This document shows positions 1 through 13,770 of a stretch of DNA of 64,000 nucleotides, in pieces (within the stretch, counting starts at the first letter, position 1; the number at the start of each line of letters is the position of its first letter). The notes under the pieces were generated by a model. It was given only the letters and a program-made list of their open reading frames with translations. It made no database searches and was not told the origin of the DNA. The stretch is from Laguncularia racemosa (lineage: Eukaryota; Streptophyta; Magnoliopsida; Myrtales; Combretaceae): contig JBBMOL010000280.1 of the NCBI GenBank assembly GCA_037954665.1, forward strand, positions 372,001 to 436,000, written 5' to 3'. The position numbers and the translations under genes were made by a program.

Positions 1-1107
1 ATCCAAAAGAAACTTTCAAAACATATTACATTATTCAAAATAATTTAACAAGTTTCTAAACTATCTCTCAATCCTTGCTCCAATTCCTTTTTCCTCCCCT
101 ATGATAATGAACTTACTTTGGTGTTGATCCTACTTGAGAGATTCTTGTAATTGTGACCTGCATTATAAAGTATAGAAAGGAGTGAGCAACCACCGCTCTG
201 TGAGATGGGAGTGCAATACTCTCAATATTACACGCACATAATCAATTCAAACAAGTTTCCAATCATATGTTATGCATAAACAACCATATACAATGCAATA
301 TCACATATAGTTTTCCAATAACCAGCATGAAGTCTAGGGTTTAACACCTTCTTTAACCTTAGGTTGGGAATTCTCATTTACCATCAATGCTCAGGTATCC
401 TATCTTACTTAATTTTTACCTTTTTCACTTAAATGCACACTAAACACATACCCTCAAAGATGGGTGCAACCCTTAAACTTTATTTCATTAAAAGGGCAAC
501 AACTCCCAAGTCACTTAATTCACCAATGGCAAAACAGTAATCCCATTCTATAGTAATGATAGCCTTCTACACCATACAATGTATCGTGTAGTGCATGTTC
601 AATTTTAGTTAGGACCAATCCTTTAATTAGTTAGTTCAGGGTGATCAAACACTATATAGTCACAAGTCAATTCACATTTTAGACAACAAACCATTGAAGC
701 ATTCAAGGAATACACTTCGAAGGCAAGGCAAAACCAATCAAATCACTCAAGCAAAACAATTCACACCTTATAATCGCCTTCACAACACCACAAGTAGAAT
801 CAATCAATACATGTCATGGACAAAGCAAAGAGAACTAGACTAACCATCAACTATTTAAACCCATAATCACAATAAAATAACCCACATTGCACTTCTTTAA
901 ACATCCTCCAACAGCCACACGCCTAATCCATCATTCATTCAAACCTTTATCCTCTGAGCTTTCCAACCATTAGAAAGCTTAATGACCATGGCAGCCCTCA
1001 TCCATGCTTATATATGTGTAAATAGCATCTAGTCTTATTTATGTATAAAATAAGATGGTTAGGAAAATAGCTTTTCTCATTATGTATTTCAACTCCTCAA
1101 ATGTAAT

Positions 1108-1109
<2 letters not shown>

Positions 1110-1145
<36 letters not shown>

Positions 1146-1146
1146 T
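1110..1146. repeat. (TA)n microsatellite
   Basis: Nearly uninterrupted TA dinucleotides with one AAT break near the right end. Likely length-variable. Confidence 0.95.
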
Positions 1147-1215
1147 GTAAATAGATATCCATATGTTTACATAAGGAATAGCTCACCCAACTTATACACA
1201 AGTACTATCTTTTGT

Positions 1216-1241
1216 GGGGGGGGGGGGGGGGGGGGGGGGGG
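1216..1241. repeat. G26 homopolymer
   Basis: A run of 26 consecutive G on the plus strand, preceded by TTTTGT and followed by AGG. Such a long G run is rare in AT-rich plant DNA. It could form G-quadruplex structures, and its length may be a sequencing or assembly estimate. Confidence 0.9.
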
Positions 1242-4200
1242 AGGTTAAGTTACACACATTTTAAGGAACTATGATTACTTGAGTCTAATTGTATACATCT
1301 ATATTTATATACATCAAGCACATAACATGTATATACCTTAGGTTATATTTCAAAAATAGATATGCTTTTTTTTTTTTTATAGACATAGTTGTGTATTTAT
1401 GCATAAGATGGACATATGTATATGCATAGACTGGGATACATGCACATGCACTTTTGTGGAAAAAAGTTTAATGTAAAATAAATTTAAAAGATGAGATTAA
1501 AGTAATTGATTTTCTTGATTGTATACTTATGTAAATGTGTACTTGAATAGGTGTATAAATATGAGTACATAGAATGAAAAGGGAAGGGAGTAACACACAC
1601 ACACACTCCACAACACACAACAAACACACATAATACAAAGGAACCGACAGGCTGGTGAATCTCAAATTTTTCAACCCTTTCATTCCCTCAACCATTAAGA
1701 CAGTAGTTTTTGCATCGGCTTGATAGCATTCACTTGTAGATTTGTCCAATTTCTATTCTCTTCAAATAATTTCTTCTTAAACCTACATGCACCACATCTA
1801 ACACCCATCCAACAATAGCAAAAACACAACAACAACAACAACAACCAGCAAGAAAATGTACATGTACACAAGATATCACAAACAAACACAACATTATAAC
1901 ATATCATAGATTTTTCGCTCTCACCTTTACCTCATCTCCTAAGGCTTGAAATAATCCTCAAGTATTTGAGGTAATTCAAAATCTTGACCTATATATAAAG
2001 AGCAAAGATCTTACTAGAATTTGTGCTACACTTAAACCTGTTAAACTTGCTAAATCCTAATATTCTAAGTATTTTCACAAGCCTAAAACCTTATACTTAC
2101 GCTACTCTAAACTTAACCTGGTTTTTTAGTTTAAAGTTTACTTCTTAAGAGTGGTCTACATTTGTAGAGCCCTTCTTAAGGATTGTGTTAATGGTGTTGG
2201 GTCATAATTTAGAAATCATATAAGGAAGTCGTGAATTTTTTTAATTTGAGGGTTGTAAGTTTATATATGAAGGAGAAGAAGATGAGGGAAGAGAGAGAAA
2301 ATGATGGGAATTTTTTTCCGGCAACCTAGATGGTTACAAAACTCGATTTGGATGATGATCCAAATCACTCATATTTTACCTTTATTTCTTTTATCTAATA
2401 AATATTTGAGTAATAATCTTATAAGTACAATAATATTTCTCCATGGGATGCCAAATGACTTTCATTTGTTGATCGCAAAGGGACATCATCAAATTCTCAT
2501 CCAATGACCAACTGTGATCGACATCGCATCGATGCATTAGCTCTTTGAGGATTCTTATTTTTTTTTTGTATATATAATTGTTTCTTTGGACTATTTATGT
2601 TGTAATCTTTCTCTTGGGACACTTCCATTTGCCTGTAATTATCTTTTAGGATCGGCTACCCTAAAAGTGGCATAGTTGTAATTTTGTGAACTTTTTAACC
2701 CTAAAGGGAGTAGGCATAAATACTTGCTTAAGTAGAGTTTTGGGAAAGTTAGCCAAATTTTTAGAAAACACTTCACGTGTGAGGGTTAGGGTTTCCCTAA
2801 AATCCAAATTGCTCTTATTAATTTCAATACAACAAAGAGAAATTGTGAGTAATACCAATTCCTTTTTGTTGTGTTTCATTTTCATCACTAGTGAGTTATA
2901 TCTAGGGTTGATTAGGATTGTTCTTGGGCAGATTTTGATTTCATTTGTAATCATTTTATCATGTTATAAGATTGATTGGTTTTGACATTAGTTCTAACCA
3001 TCAATTTTACTTCATTTGAACCGTAGATCACTTTGTTGGAAAAGGGGATCTCTGATTGGTTCTTGTTGTTTTTGTTTGAATTCATGTGGCATTCAAGTTT
3101 GTTTAGTGTTATTTTGAAGAATTTGATCATTTTGGATTATTAATTTGTAAGTTATAACATTCAGATCTACTTGCACTCCAATAGGGTTCACGAAATTCTA
3201 GCATTTTGATCCAATTTGAACCGGTTGTGATCTTGTCATTTAGGAGTGGTTTAATTGGATTATTTGCATATGCTTAGAGTCCCTTTTAAGCATATCAAAA
3301 AAGTTTATAGGAGGGGTTTTAAGGTCGATGAAATTTCAAATTTCTTAAGTCCATCCAACATACGTACTAACTATTTTGGTAAATGACTCTAACAATAGTA
3401 TTTTTATATGAAAATTTACGTGCTAACTAATTTAAATATCCTAAGTTTAAACATTTACTCGAATTTTTTGTTTAACCAACCTAAGTCTATAATTTAAATT
3501 TCACTCATCATTTTACTTAATTATCTATTAAAACATTTGATTTCCTTTAATGTAAATTTATTCAAGTTTAGGATTAGGATTTTAATTCAATTAGTATACT
3601 AATTAGGTATTAATTATTATATGATTTTTGTGGGTTCCATAACCCCAGAAAGATGATGGGAATTAGAATGCAAGACTTATCACCAAAGCACTTGCTAGAG
3701 GACTTTAAATATTTATTCTCAAGATTACACAAGGACAGTCATTACTAGATGATTTTCCACTTATTAGTTCTTCTTTATATAATTTTAATGATTGTAGGAT
3801 TTTAGTTATGTGTCGAGCAAAGCCTCGATGTTGTATTATAGGTTTGGATGAAGAACACAAGGAGCTAAGAGATACACAAACTTAAACATGGCTGTGTACT
3901 TAGTCGTGCTGAACAACACAATCCTAGCTTATGAACATGACTATGCTAATTGAGAAAAAGCAAATTGAGAGTTACACCATCTCCAACATGGTTGTGTTGG
4001 AGACATATTGAAGACATGGTCGTGTTATGAAGTGTGTTGTCCATGTTGTATAGAACTTGATCATAGATAGATAGATTTATAGTCATTAACACGCCCATGT
4101 TAATGACCACATTAAGGCTGACAATATTTTTTTTCTTTTTATTACGACTATGCCAATATCATGTTTAAGTATTGTTACCTGAACCATCATTATTCATTAG

Positions 4201-7200
4201 TAAAATCATCATTACTATTGAGTCCTAACTCTTCTCCAACTCTTATCAATCCATAAATTGTGACAAGTTATCTAGAGCAAATTGGTTTGTAAGTCATATC
4301 AAGGTGATTCACTCATTATTCGTTCAATCATTTGGTGAGTCATATCCTTTGGTGGATCAAACTTTATTTTATTTCCTTTTTTATATTGTTGTTGTTGTCG
4401 TTGTTATTGTGTGATATCTTAGTAGCCATCTCCCTAGGTATATCAATGTTCCTACAAAGCAACTATTTTCTTTGCTGAATTATTATGGTGTTTCTTCTTC
4501 TATATATCTATATATATCTATATATAATGAGGCTAAACGTTTTTCAAACCCACCATCAAAATCTTTAGGGCAACCATATTTTAACCCTTTTTTTTTTACC
4601 ATGTAAACCATAAAGGATCTACTTTTTACAATACCTTTTTCAAACTAGCAATGCAATTTAAATTCAAACTTTCAAATAAATAACACTTCAAATTTTTATT
4701 TTTTTTTTTACATCTAAAATTTGAAATTGTTAAATATCGCACTCAATCAAACTTTTATTTATCAAATTTTACATTTAAAGTTTGAAATTGCTATTGTTAT
4801 ATTTAACCAAACTTTTGCTTGTCAAATTCACTACCCCTCTCATCTCTAAACACGCATTAGTTGAAGAATACAAGTGTAACAATGAAATTTAAGGAGTGAA
4901 TTTGGAAAATCAAAGTTTGATTGAGTATAACATTTGGCGATTTCAAATTTCATGTGTAAAATTGGGGAATCAAATTTTCTAGTAGCATTTATAAGGTTAT
5001 TCTTATATAATCAAAAAAATTGTATAGTGTAGTATCACATTGTATGATAACCATGGCATTAAAGCTTAATTAGCTTTAATTGATAGGCTTAAAAGAATCA
5101 CATCATATGACATGTCTTCCATTTTGCATGCTTCACGAAATAATTTTGAATCCTTGATATGGTAAGCTTGCTAGCCCCAACTTGGTTATTCAAGTGTACT
5201 TTACAACAATGCTCATTAACTTCCTAGGATTGTTTTAGATTTACTCTTAAATTTAAATTCTAGTGTTCTAACTAAAACTTGCATGATTATTTGAAACTAC
5301 TATCTCCCAAGGACCTTTGAAGAAGCTCTTCCTCATCTTGCCAAAAGTAATATGATCTTTATATACATCTTTAGGATCTATTGAGAATAACATCACCAAC
5401 TTGCTATATATCTTAACATATATGCATGTGAGAACCACCATAAATGGCTCTTTTATAAATTGCTATGGTCATCCTTATATAATATGAGTACTCTTTTGTG
5501 AGGATGCTAGCAAATAGGCTCTTATAGAGTGCTTAACCCACTTGAACCTAATATTCACAAGATAAGGTAACCCTATAATGTTTGGGACAAGTTTTGAGTG
5601 AAATTTTAATTCTTTATAAGGTTTTGGATCAAGTTTTTTGATAAGGTTAATATCTGATAGGGAACACCACCAGTTAAGTCCTATATATTATATATTATTT
5701 TATTTTAGACTCAAATGTATAATCCAAAGATTATTATTAAAAATATATTTTTTATAAGTAAATAATATTATAAGTTTTAGTGGTTACATTTGCTTTTTTA
5801 CTTGATTTAAAAATCATTATAATATGATTTCTAATGTTAGTAAAGTTGTATTAATTAATTGCATAAGTTTTAGTAGTTACATTTGCTTTTCATCTCCATC
5901 AATTGTTGACCTTTTATGACTCACCATATATGCATATTCTCTTCTTTGGTTACATGTCTCACACTTCCCTTCATGAGCACCATTCCAATATCAACTTTAA
6001 CACATATCACTTGATATAACAATAGTGAATCAACATCTCAAACATAAATAAATTTCACAAATGTCTACCATGTTTTTATAATGAAATTAAAAATATAGTG
6101 TACGTTTATTATTAGATTAAGTTTATTTTATATTATGTATTCCCAATTGCCACATTTTTATTTAATTTTGCTCATGGTATTATCTTAATATGATTTAATG
6201 ATTTTATAGGATAAAAAGTTAATTGTGGATTTTCTTTTACAATCACTTCTCTAAACTATATAAGAAACACAGAGCTAAAATATATGAGACATAAATATTG
6301 ATTATAGGTTTTTTCTTTTTATTGTTAAGCAAATTTTGTAGGCAAATATTTGATTATTAACCTTATCACACCTCAAAACCGAAAAGGCAACGATAGTCTA
6401 TCACCTATTTCATTTAAGTAAAACATGTAAGGCTTACATTTAACTAAATGATATCCTAATCCAATTTTAGAACCTTAAAATTGTTCAATTAAGTTTATAA
6501 AAACATTTGATAATCTACTTGATATGAATAGCTATCAGTAGATACAAAGTCTTAAAACTAGATTGCAAACATAAGCTTAAATCCTAGGTCCACATAAAAA
6601 GTCTACAACCAAATTTAAACAATCCATATGACTCCTAAAACATAGTTCATACAAGTCTGTAAGCCCTAATCTAAAGATAGACCTAACTAAGAACCATCAT
6701 CCCATTCACTACCTCGCATGCACAAGCCTAAAGCTCCTCCTCATAGCCATATCCCATAGCATCATACAAAGGGTCCATAAGAGAGTCATCTATACCTTAA
6801 AAAAGAAAGGTAAGTTATAAGATCCAAGTAAATAGCAACATATACACAAGCATGGATGTCACACAAGCCTATCTCTAATGTAATAAGCAATAATTTATTT
6901 TATGATTAATAGTTAATTAAATAAAAACATCCAGTGCAGGAATACTTATAACTCTAGAAATACAATGGGGCACCTAAGATCTGACACCATTGCAATAGTC
7001 ATTAGGGGATGATGGGAGTAGTCAAATTCCACATCAATACATAATTCCTCATAACTGAAAAGTAGCCTCATGTAGATGTCATCATTGTTATTCAATCCTC
7101 ATTTATCATAATCTAACTATATTATATCGCCCATTGAAACCCATAACTTCGGGTGACTCCCAATATATTTTTGCTTTATTTACAATGCCCATTATCTAAC

Positions 7201-7550
7201 ATAATTTCACCTATTAGCTACCCACCAAGCCTTTCTTGATGTCCTAAGCACTTAATCTACCAAGTCATTTTAAGGTATATGATCACAACCATAATCTCGA
7301 TCTAAGGTGGTCACCTACTAACTTAAGTGGCCAAGCACATGCAACATGCAATTAGTTTAGCCGAATTTAATTATTAGTCCAATTAATTAAATTCCACCCC
7401 AACATGCAACACGCATGTCATTGCATACCTAGAAGGTCTAAGGTCTCTCAAAGCCAAAGTCAATACCATTTCCCAACAATCACCATTAATTGATTTTTAT
7501 GCAATTGAAAAGAGAAATTACAAGTTAAAAATTTAAGTTTAGAAAATTGA

Positions 7551-7575
7551 TCATCATCATCATCATCATCATCAT
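7551..7575. repeat. (TCA)n microsatellite
   Basis: About eight perfect TCA units in AT-rich DNA, about 160 bp left of the eroded solo LTR. Confidence 0.95.
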
Positions 7576-7736
7576 TGTGGGTTTAGGTTCTTGCTAACTT
7601 ACATGACTAAGGCTCATACTAGTTATGAGCCAATTTAGCTTTTGGCTACACTTAACCCATACATTATTTAAGGTTTATTAATTTCTCCTATTCATGTTAT
7701 TTATCAAATATTAATTCTATTATCCAATTAGGTTCT

Positions 7737-10338
7737 TGTAGACACCTCATTTTTGCTCTCGTCTAAAAAGAAAAAATAAAAAAATAGAAAGAAAAAGAGC
7801 TTGGTTTAAGGAATAATAAAAAAAGAAAGAAAATATATAATAAATAAATATAATGAAAATAATAAAAAAATGAAAAAATTTATAAATATAACAAATAAAA
7901 AAATATGAATATTTTCAATAAAAGCAAGGACATTAAGTCTCTAAATTAAACTTGGGAACCTCACAACCACAAAAATCAATTAGGATAGTTGGTTAAAATG
8001 CAATTAAATTGCAATAGAAAATCAAGAAAAGGGCTAACCCAGCTAGTCCATGTGTTGTTTGTGTGTACGTGAGGGAGGGTATAGGTCTTAAGTTCGAAAC
8101 AAGCAAGAGGCACTTTGTGCCCTTTTTGTTTATTTTTTAGCCCCACTACCATGTGGTAGCGTGTGATTAGCTAAACATAGATCATGTACCCTACACATGA
8201 TCTTCTTCAACCTCTAGCTGAAGATATCGGGAAGAAGGCAAGGATGAATCTAGCCGTTCCAAGTCCATTTTTTTAGCACAAATCCAACAATGTTTAGCCA
8301 AAAAATGATAAACATGATCGGATTAACACGGATTTGAACAAAAAATTGGATTGAATCAAATCATGGGGGTGTTATATGTTGGGATTCAAAAATCCAATTT
8401 GAGGGCTCCTATAAATAAATAAGGTACTACAACTTTAAGGACCTTTGAAAGCACTAAAAAACATACACCTAAGAGCTAGTTCACACTTTCTCTCTCTAGA
8501 TCCATACCCGCACCGACTACCATCTTCTCTCTAGGATAGCTCCACCAGTGCACAACCTTAAACCACCATTTAAGTACCAATAGAAGCCTTAGTTCACATA
8601 AAATAGGAAAACTCCAACTTTTAGTCCAATTTTACATCGATCAACGAGATCAAGAAAACACCACCACCACCACTCACTAGCCACCTTTGAACCACCACAT
8701 AAGTTAGCTTTTAGTAAAAACCAACACTTCTAATCGATTCCTTACCCTTGAAAACCTTGGATTTGACTCCTCACCTGCTACCAATCTCCACCAGAACATC
8801 GCCTACGACGAATCACAACCATTGTGCCTCAAGCCGACCAAATCCAACCCACACCCATGGAGCCAACCCGAAAATCTAACCCCAAGCAACTCGATCTGTG
8901 TCCCTCTAAAACATCCAGTTGGTGATCTTTTTATTTTTATTCTTTCCTCTATTTGATGTTTGTGTTATTTTATTTTATTTTAGCTTAGCCTAGCTTTAGT
9001 TTAAAAAATTAAAAATAATAATTTTGGAGTACCCATCTAGTTGTTGTGATGTATACCATCACCTGATGGCGAAAAATAAAAATCTAAAAAAAATTAATTA
9101 AATAAAAGTCTTTAATAAAAAATATAAAATAAATAAAATAAATTTTTTTTAGATTAAGCTAGGGTATTAGAAATAAAAATAAAAATAAATAAAAAATTTA
9201 TTGTAAGTTAGGATGTTAGAAATGAAAAAAAAAACATAAAAAATGAAAAATTTGGAAAATCAAAATAAATAAGTAAAAATAGTTAGTATAAATAAAATTT
9301 TAGAAACAAAAATTCAATAAAAAATAAAAATGATTAAAAAATACAAAAAAATAGTATAAAGTTTTTAATTAAATTCTTAGTTAGTATAGAATAGGACTAA
9401 AGAATAAAATCTAAAATTAAATAAAAAAAACTTTTTATTAAAATTTAGTATTTTAGGGCTTATCACTTAGGACTTTTTTTTTAAATAAAAAACTTAATAT
9501 GATGTTTTTCCCAAACTTAAGTTATCTTAGGTTTTTCTAAAATCACCACATAATAATCTAAGTCATCTAGGTATTTTCTTAATATGATTAAATAATGTAA
9601 ACCCAGCACTTTTTATTAAATGAAATTGAACAATAGACTAAAATTTTTATAAAAGAAAAAGCGAACTACGGCAATTTGATCTCGATTAGTAGATACATAG
9701 GCACTTTTGGGGCTACCATAATAAATTAAAAACTTTAGATTAAAAAAATAACAAAAAATAAAATAAAAACTTTAGAAAAATTAAATAAGATAAAAACTTT
9801 AGAAAAATTAAATAAAATAAAAACTTTAGAAAAATGAGATGAATAAAAATTTTAAGTTATTAACATAAACATAACAAAAGCTTTAGAAAAATTAGTATAA
9901 TAAACTTCAGACTTTAGGTTTTTTTCAGCATAAATTCATAATCTTACAAAAATATAAAAACATAAAAATAATAAATAGCATAGTATAATATTTAGTAGCA
10001 AATACATGAAAAATAAAGATAGGAATATAAAGGCCTTTTGGTAAATATTCTTGAAAATTTTATATAGTAACCATTTAGATTTTAATAGGTTAGCTCCCGA
10101 ATCTAGTATCTTTGGTTCATATTTTTCTAAAATATTTTTTTAAGAGAATTTATAGACTAGTAGCTAATTAAAGTTAATCCACTAAATTTAAAACCTTGAC
10201 TTATTTTCCAACTTAGGCTGATGATGACTCCTTTTAAAAATGAATTTTTCTTAATTTAGTCAAGTAATCTATATTAAATAGGTAGGATTTAGTATAGATT
10301 ATAATTAATAAAAATGACAAAAAAAACTAAACTCGACA
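7737..10338 (+). mobile_element. ancient solo LTR of the Tat/Ogre-type family
   Basis: This 2.6-kb block is collinear with the LTRs at 28309 and 40833 but strongly decayed. Shared landmarks in order: a start TGTAGACACCTCATTTTTGC (TGTAAACACC in the young copies); the tRNA-like module at 8031-8115; a CCATGTGGTAGCGTGTGATT segment near 8150; TATA-like CTATAAATAAATAAGG near 8408; GCGAACTACGGC at 9661; TTTTAATAGGTTAGC near 10080; and an end AACTAAACTCGACA at 10338. No primer site or coding region follows, so it is a solo LTR. The flanking five bases are GTTCT on the left and ATTCT on the right, a target duplication with one transition. Confidence 0.75.
8031..8115 (+). other. tRNA-like module in the ancient LTR (eroded)
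   Basis: An A-box-like segment (ACCCAGCTAGTCCATGTG) is followed about 50 bp later by AAGTTCGAAAC, a near match to the RNA polymerase III B box. It corresponds in position and order to the better preserved modules in the three younger LTRs. Confidence 0.5.
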
Positions 10339-13300
10339 ATTCTACTTAACTTTCTAAGGTCAAGCCTATTAAGCTTTGGCTTATTTTAGCTCTAAGTTTC
10401 CCATTATTTTCTAAATCTATATCTATATGTCTTACTAAAATCCAATTAAGGTATTAAGCCCTAAAGAAAAGTGAATCAAATTAATTTTGGAATTAAGCCC
10501 ACTAAGATAATTATTGATTAGTTAAGTCTATTATTAATCTATTAAGTTAATTAACTAAATCAAGTCAGGTTAGTAATTTAACTATCTAAGTTAACTATTT
10601 AGTTACTTTAAATCCAATAAATTCACTATATTATTTAAAGCCCATGTCTTGGTGTTTTTAGCCTAAGCCTATATTGGTTATGGGCTAAAAAAAGAAATGG
10701 ACCTAATCATTTTAAGTAGGATTAAGCCAATAGATTCATTTAATTTATTTAGCACAATTAAGCCCATTATGCTTTATTACCTAATACAATTTACCCATTA
10801 TCGTATTTATTTATTTAGGCCTAAACTATTTAATCTAAGTCCATTTAATTAACCACTTAATTACTAAATCAAATTAAGTTAGTCTAACTAGATCTAGAAT
10901 ACTTTAGTTCATCAATTTAGGCCCATTTAAGTATTCTGTGTCCAATTTTTTTAGCATAAGTGCAATTAATTCATTTAATCTCATTTTGCATTTTTATATC
11001 CAACTCTGGCCCATCTAAGTTATTTTTATCTGTTATGAAACCATTGTAAATCCATTAAGGTTTATTACACATTATTCATCTAACTTAAGCCCATTTTGTT
11101 CTAATAATAATTTCTTATGCCCATATAATCTATTATGTCTAATTTATCTAAATTAAACCCATTATTCCTTACTCTATCCAATTTAGGCTCATCATGTCCA
11201 TATTGTGTAAATTACCTCATTTTAGGCCTATTAAATCTTAATAGCTATTTCTTAAGCCTAATTAGTTTATTATGCTTAATTAAATCCATTTAAGACCTTA
11301 AACTACTCTTAGGCTTCATTGGGTTTTAAGGCTTACTAAGAAGGTTTCATGTTATTGAAGCCCGTATAAAAGGAAAATGGGCCTAACTAATATTGGAAAT
11401 TATGCCATTAGGCTTATTTGAATTTATTTGGCTAAATTATAATTTTTTTACCCAATTAATCCTAGAATTAAATTAATTAAGCCAATCAATTTAACTAGAA
11501 AGTTTTATGGAAGGAATTTTGTGAACCTTCCAAAGGTGATTATTAGGCCAATTCTTTGGCCAAATTTAGGTGGGTTGGTTTGGGGTGGACTGACCTTGAC
11601 CTCATCTCAACTAAATATTATTTTACCATTTTATTTTACTTTATTTATTTATTTATTATTATTATTATTAAGCCATTTACCATGTCATTTCTATCAAAAA
11701 TGAAAAATCCATGTCATAAACATCTTTTTCACCAACTTTAGCTTCTAACAAGATCAAATACAATTTATAACTAGTTTTGATTTTAGATTTTGATTCAAAT
11801 CTAGGTTTTGTGTGATTTGAATTTGGAAATTTGGTTGGTAGAATTGAAATCATGGATCAAAATATGCAGGAAAATGTCATTAGCTAAAATTTGGTTGAAA
11901 AAAGCGTTTTAGATGAATTTGATTGAAGATTTTGAATCAAAAGTGCCTTTTATCAAGAATATGATGAACAATGTTCAAGAAACTTTTTAAAAACTCAAAT
12001 CACATAAGTTTTTTGTTGGAAACTAGTTAATAATTACATTATTTCCATACTAATTCTTTTAGACATATTTTAACCATGAAATCCAGCACTTCAAGCATCA
12101 ATTTCACCCCAATTATTCATACAAGTTAGGAAAATCTAGAAATTTCATAAATTCAACACTCTACACAATTTAAACATGGAATACTCATCATATAACACTA
12201 TCAATGCCATCTTAGTCCTAAATTATCATAAAAACTTAAAAATCATGTAAGATTAGACATGAAAAATACCCATCAAACCTTCTAAGTCATTAAACATGTA
12301 AGATTAACCATCTATATCAACATATGTGCATCATTTAGCATTAAAAACATCACATTACTTAAAAATCATATCATAAAACATCATCTAGACATCCTAAGTC
12401 ATCGTAAATTAAAACAAGAAAAAAATCAAGAACATAAACATGGTGGTGATAAAGCTAGAGGTAGGGGATTTGTGCAAAATTAAGCCTTAATTTCAATCTT
12501 AACAAATCCACTTCTAACACCTATTTCAACATATTTATTACCTAATCAACATTTGAAATTTATCAAAATCAAACCTAACTCCACATGTTAAGTGGCAGCT
12601 ACACATGATTAGCACATTAAACAACTTCCAAGTTCCAATAATCACCCAAAATAATGCATTATACACCTATGTATGCACAATTGATGACCTTACCTTAAGA
12701 AGTTGTTTACTTATTCACTCCTCTTGTAGTTGACACATAGATTATGAGTCTTAGGAATTGATTTCTTAAAATTTCAAACAAGACTCTAGCATTAAATCAG
12801 TTAATTAATGATTAAACTTGATAACTATACTTAAAATCTAACTAAAACTCAAGAGAAATCAAACCAACTTACTTTTTTAAGATTTTAAGTTTGAGCTATA
12901 CTAGGAAAAACCATGCTAGGAAGACCCCCTTCAAGATTCCTCTAAGTTAAACATCAAGAACAACCTTGATTAGTACTTAAAATTACACAAAAAGTAGGTT
13001 TTTTTTTTTCCTTTGCTTAAGTACACTAGAGTTTTAGTACCTTAAACCAGGCTAGAAAATGTGAGAAGGGGGCAAAAGAGAGAGAGGGCAGCAAAAGGGA
13101 TTTAAAAAGAGAGGGTTTAGGATTTTCTAAAACCCTAAACCCTAAAACCAATGGGAGACCACTAAACACTTGTCTTTATTTCATTTTTCCCCAACTTTTC
13201 TCCTTATATTATATTATTTCTCCCATTTGCTTGCCTAATATCAAATTCCAACTTAATTAGAGCCAAAAATACTACAAACATTATTCTAATCAATTAAACT

Positions 13301-13699
13301 CAATTTTTATCCTTTACCTTGAAAATCGCATATAAAGATATTTTGGTTATTTTTGAGAAATTTGTCTTAGAACTTGGAATTTTGCCTCAAATTAAATTTT
13401 TGTCACTCTAATACTCCTCATTGAGTTTTGAAATTGAGTTTTGAAGGCATTTCTTTAGGTGGGTTTCAAAAAAAGGGTAAAAAGGTCATTTTATGGAAAT
13501 TAGTCCTATATTCTAAGCTACCCTATTTTTAATTGCCTTTTTGAGAACTCTTATTCTATGTTAATTAACTTAAGTAACTTTGAAAAACTAGGTTGTTTCA
13601 AGCCTAGTATATATGTGATTGATATTGCTTTTTTAATTGCAATTTGAGTTATTATATGGAAGATTTAAGTGCTTAGTATTGAATTTTATTTATTTATTA
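10339..13699. other. gene-free AT-rich DNA with AAGCCCA-rich segment
   Basis: No gene is supported. About 10370-11480 is crowded with short variants of AAGCCCA, TTAGGCC and GCCCATTA, a low-complexity pattern without a clean period. About 12400-13200, read on the minus strand, has a TTTAAATCCC element followed by a CT-rich leader, which suggests an eroded LTR promoter, but I cannot fix its ends. Two CCCTAAA units near 13128-13146 are too few to be telomeric. Confidence 0.5.
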
Positions 13700-13728
13700 T
13701 TGTTGTTGTTGTTGTTGTTGTTGTTGTT
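13700..13728. repeat. (TTG)n microsatellite
   Basis: About ten TTG units, 40 bp left of the gypsy element insertion site. Confidence 0.95.
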
Positions 13729-13770
13729 TTGCTATTGTAGAATAAAAAAATTATGATTCTAATGACTTGG

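Larger units (their letters stand above)
1..7736. other. gene-free AT-rich intergenic DNA
   Basis: I see no supportable gene here. Open frames are short and have no family resemblance. Simple repeats include a TA run, a 26-G run, a CA run near 1592-1606, A/T homopolymers and a TCA run at the right end. Parts at about 100-1000 and 6360-7450 read like eroded LTR sequence, with scattered short motifs and no open frames, but I could not define ends. The stretch 3880-4120 contains several degenerate copies of a CATGG(T/C)CGTGT-like motif that resemble the palindromic motif in the gypsy LTRs at 13.8 and 19.0 kb. Confidence 0.6.

Noticed and set aside
2661..2985. Overlapping frames of about 97-99 codons on both strands
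   Set aside because: No family resemblance, and frames on both strands are equally long, as expected by chance. May be eroded LTR sequence.
13124..13146. Interstitial telomere repeat (CCCTAAA)
   Set aside because: Only two units plus a partial one, in a common AAACCCTAA-type leader context.
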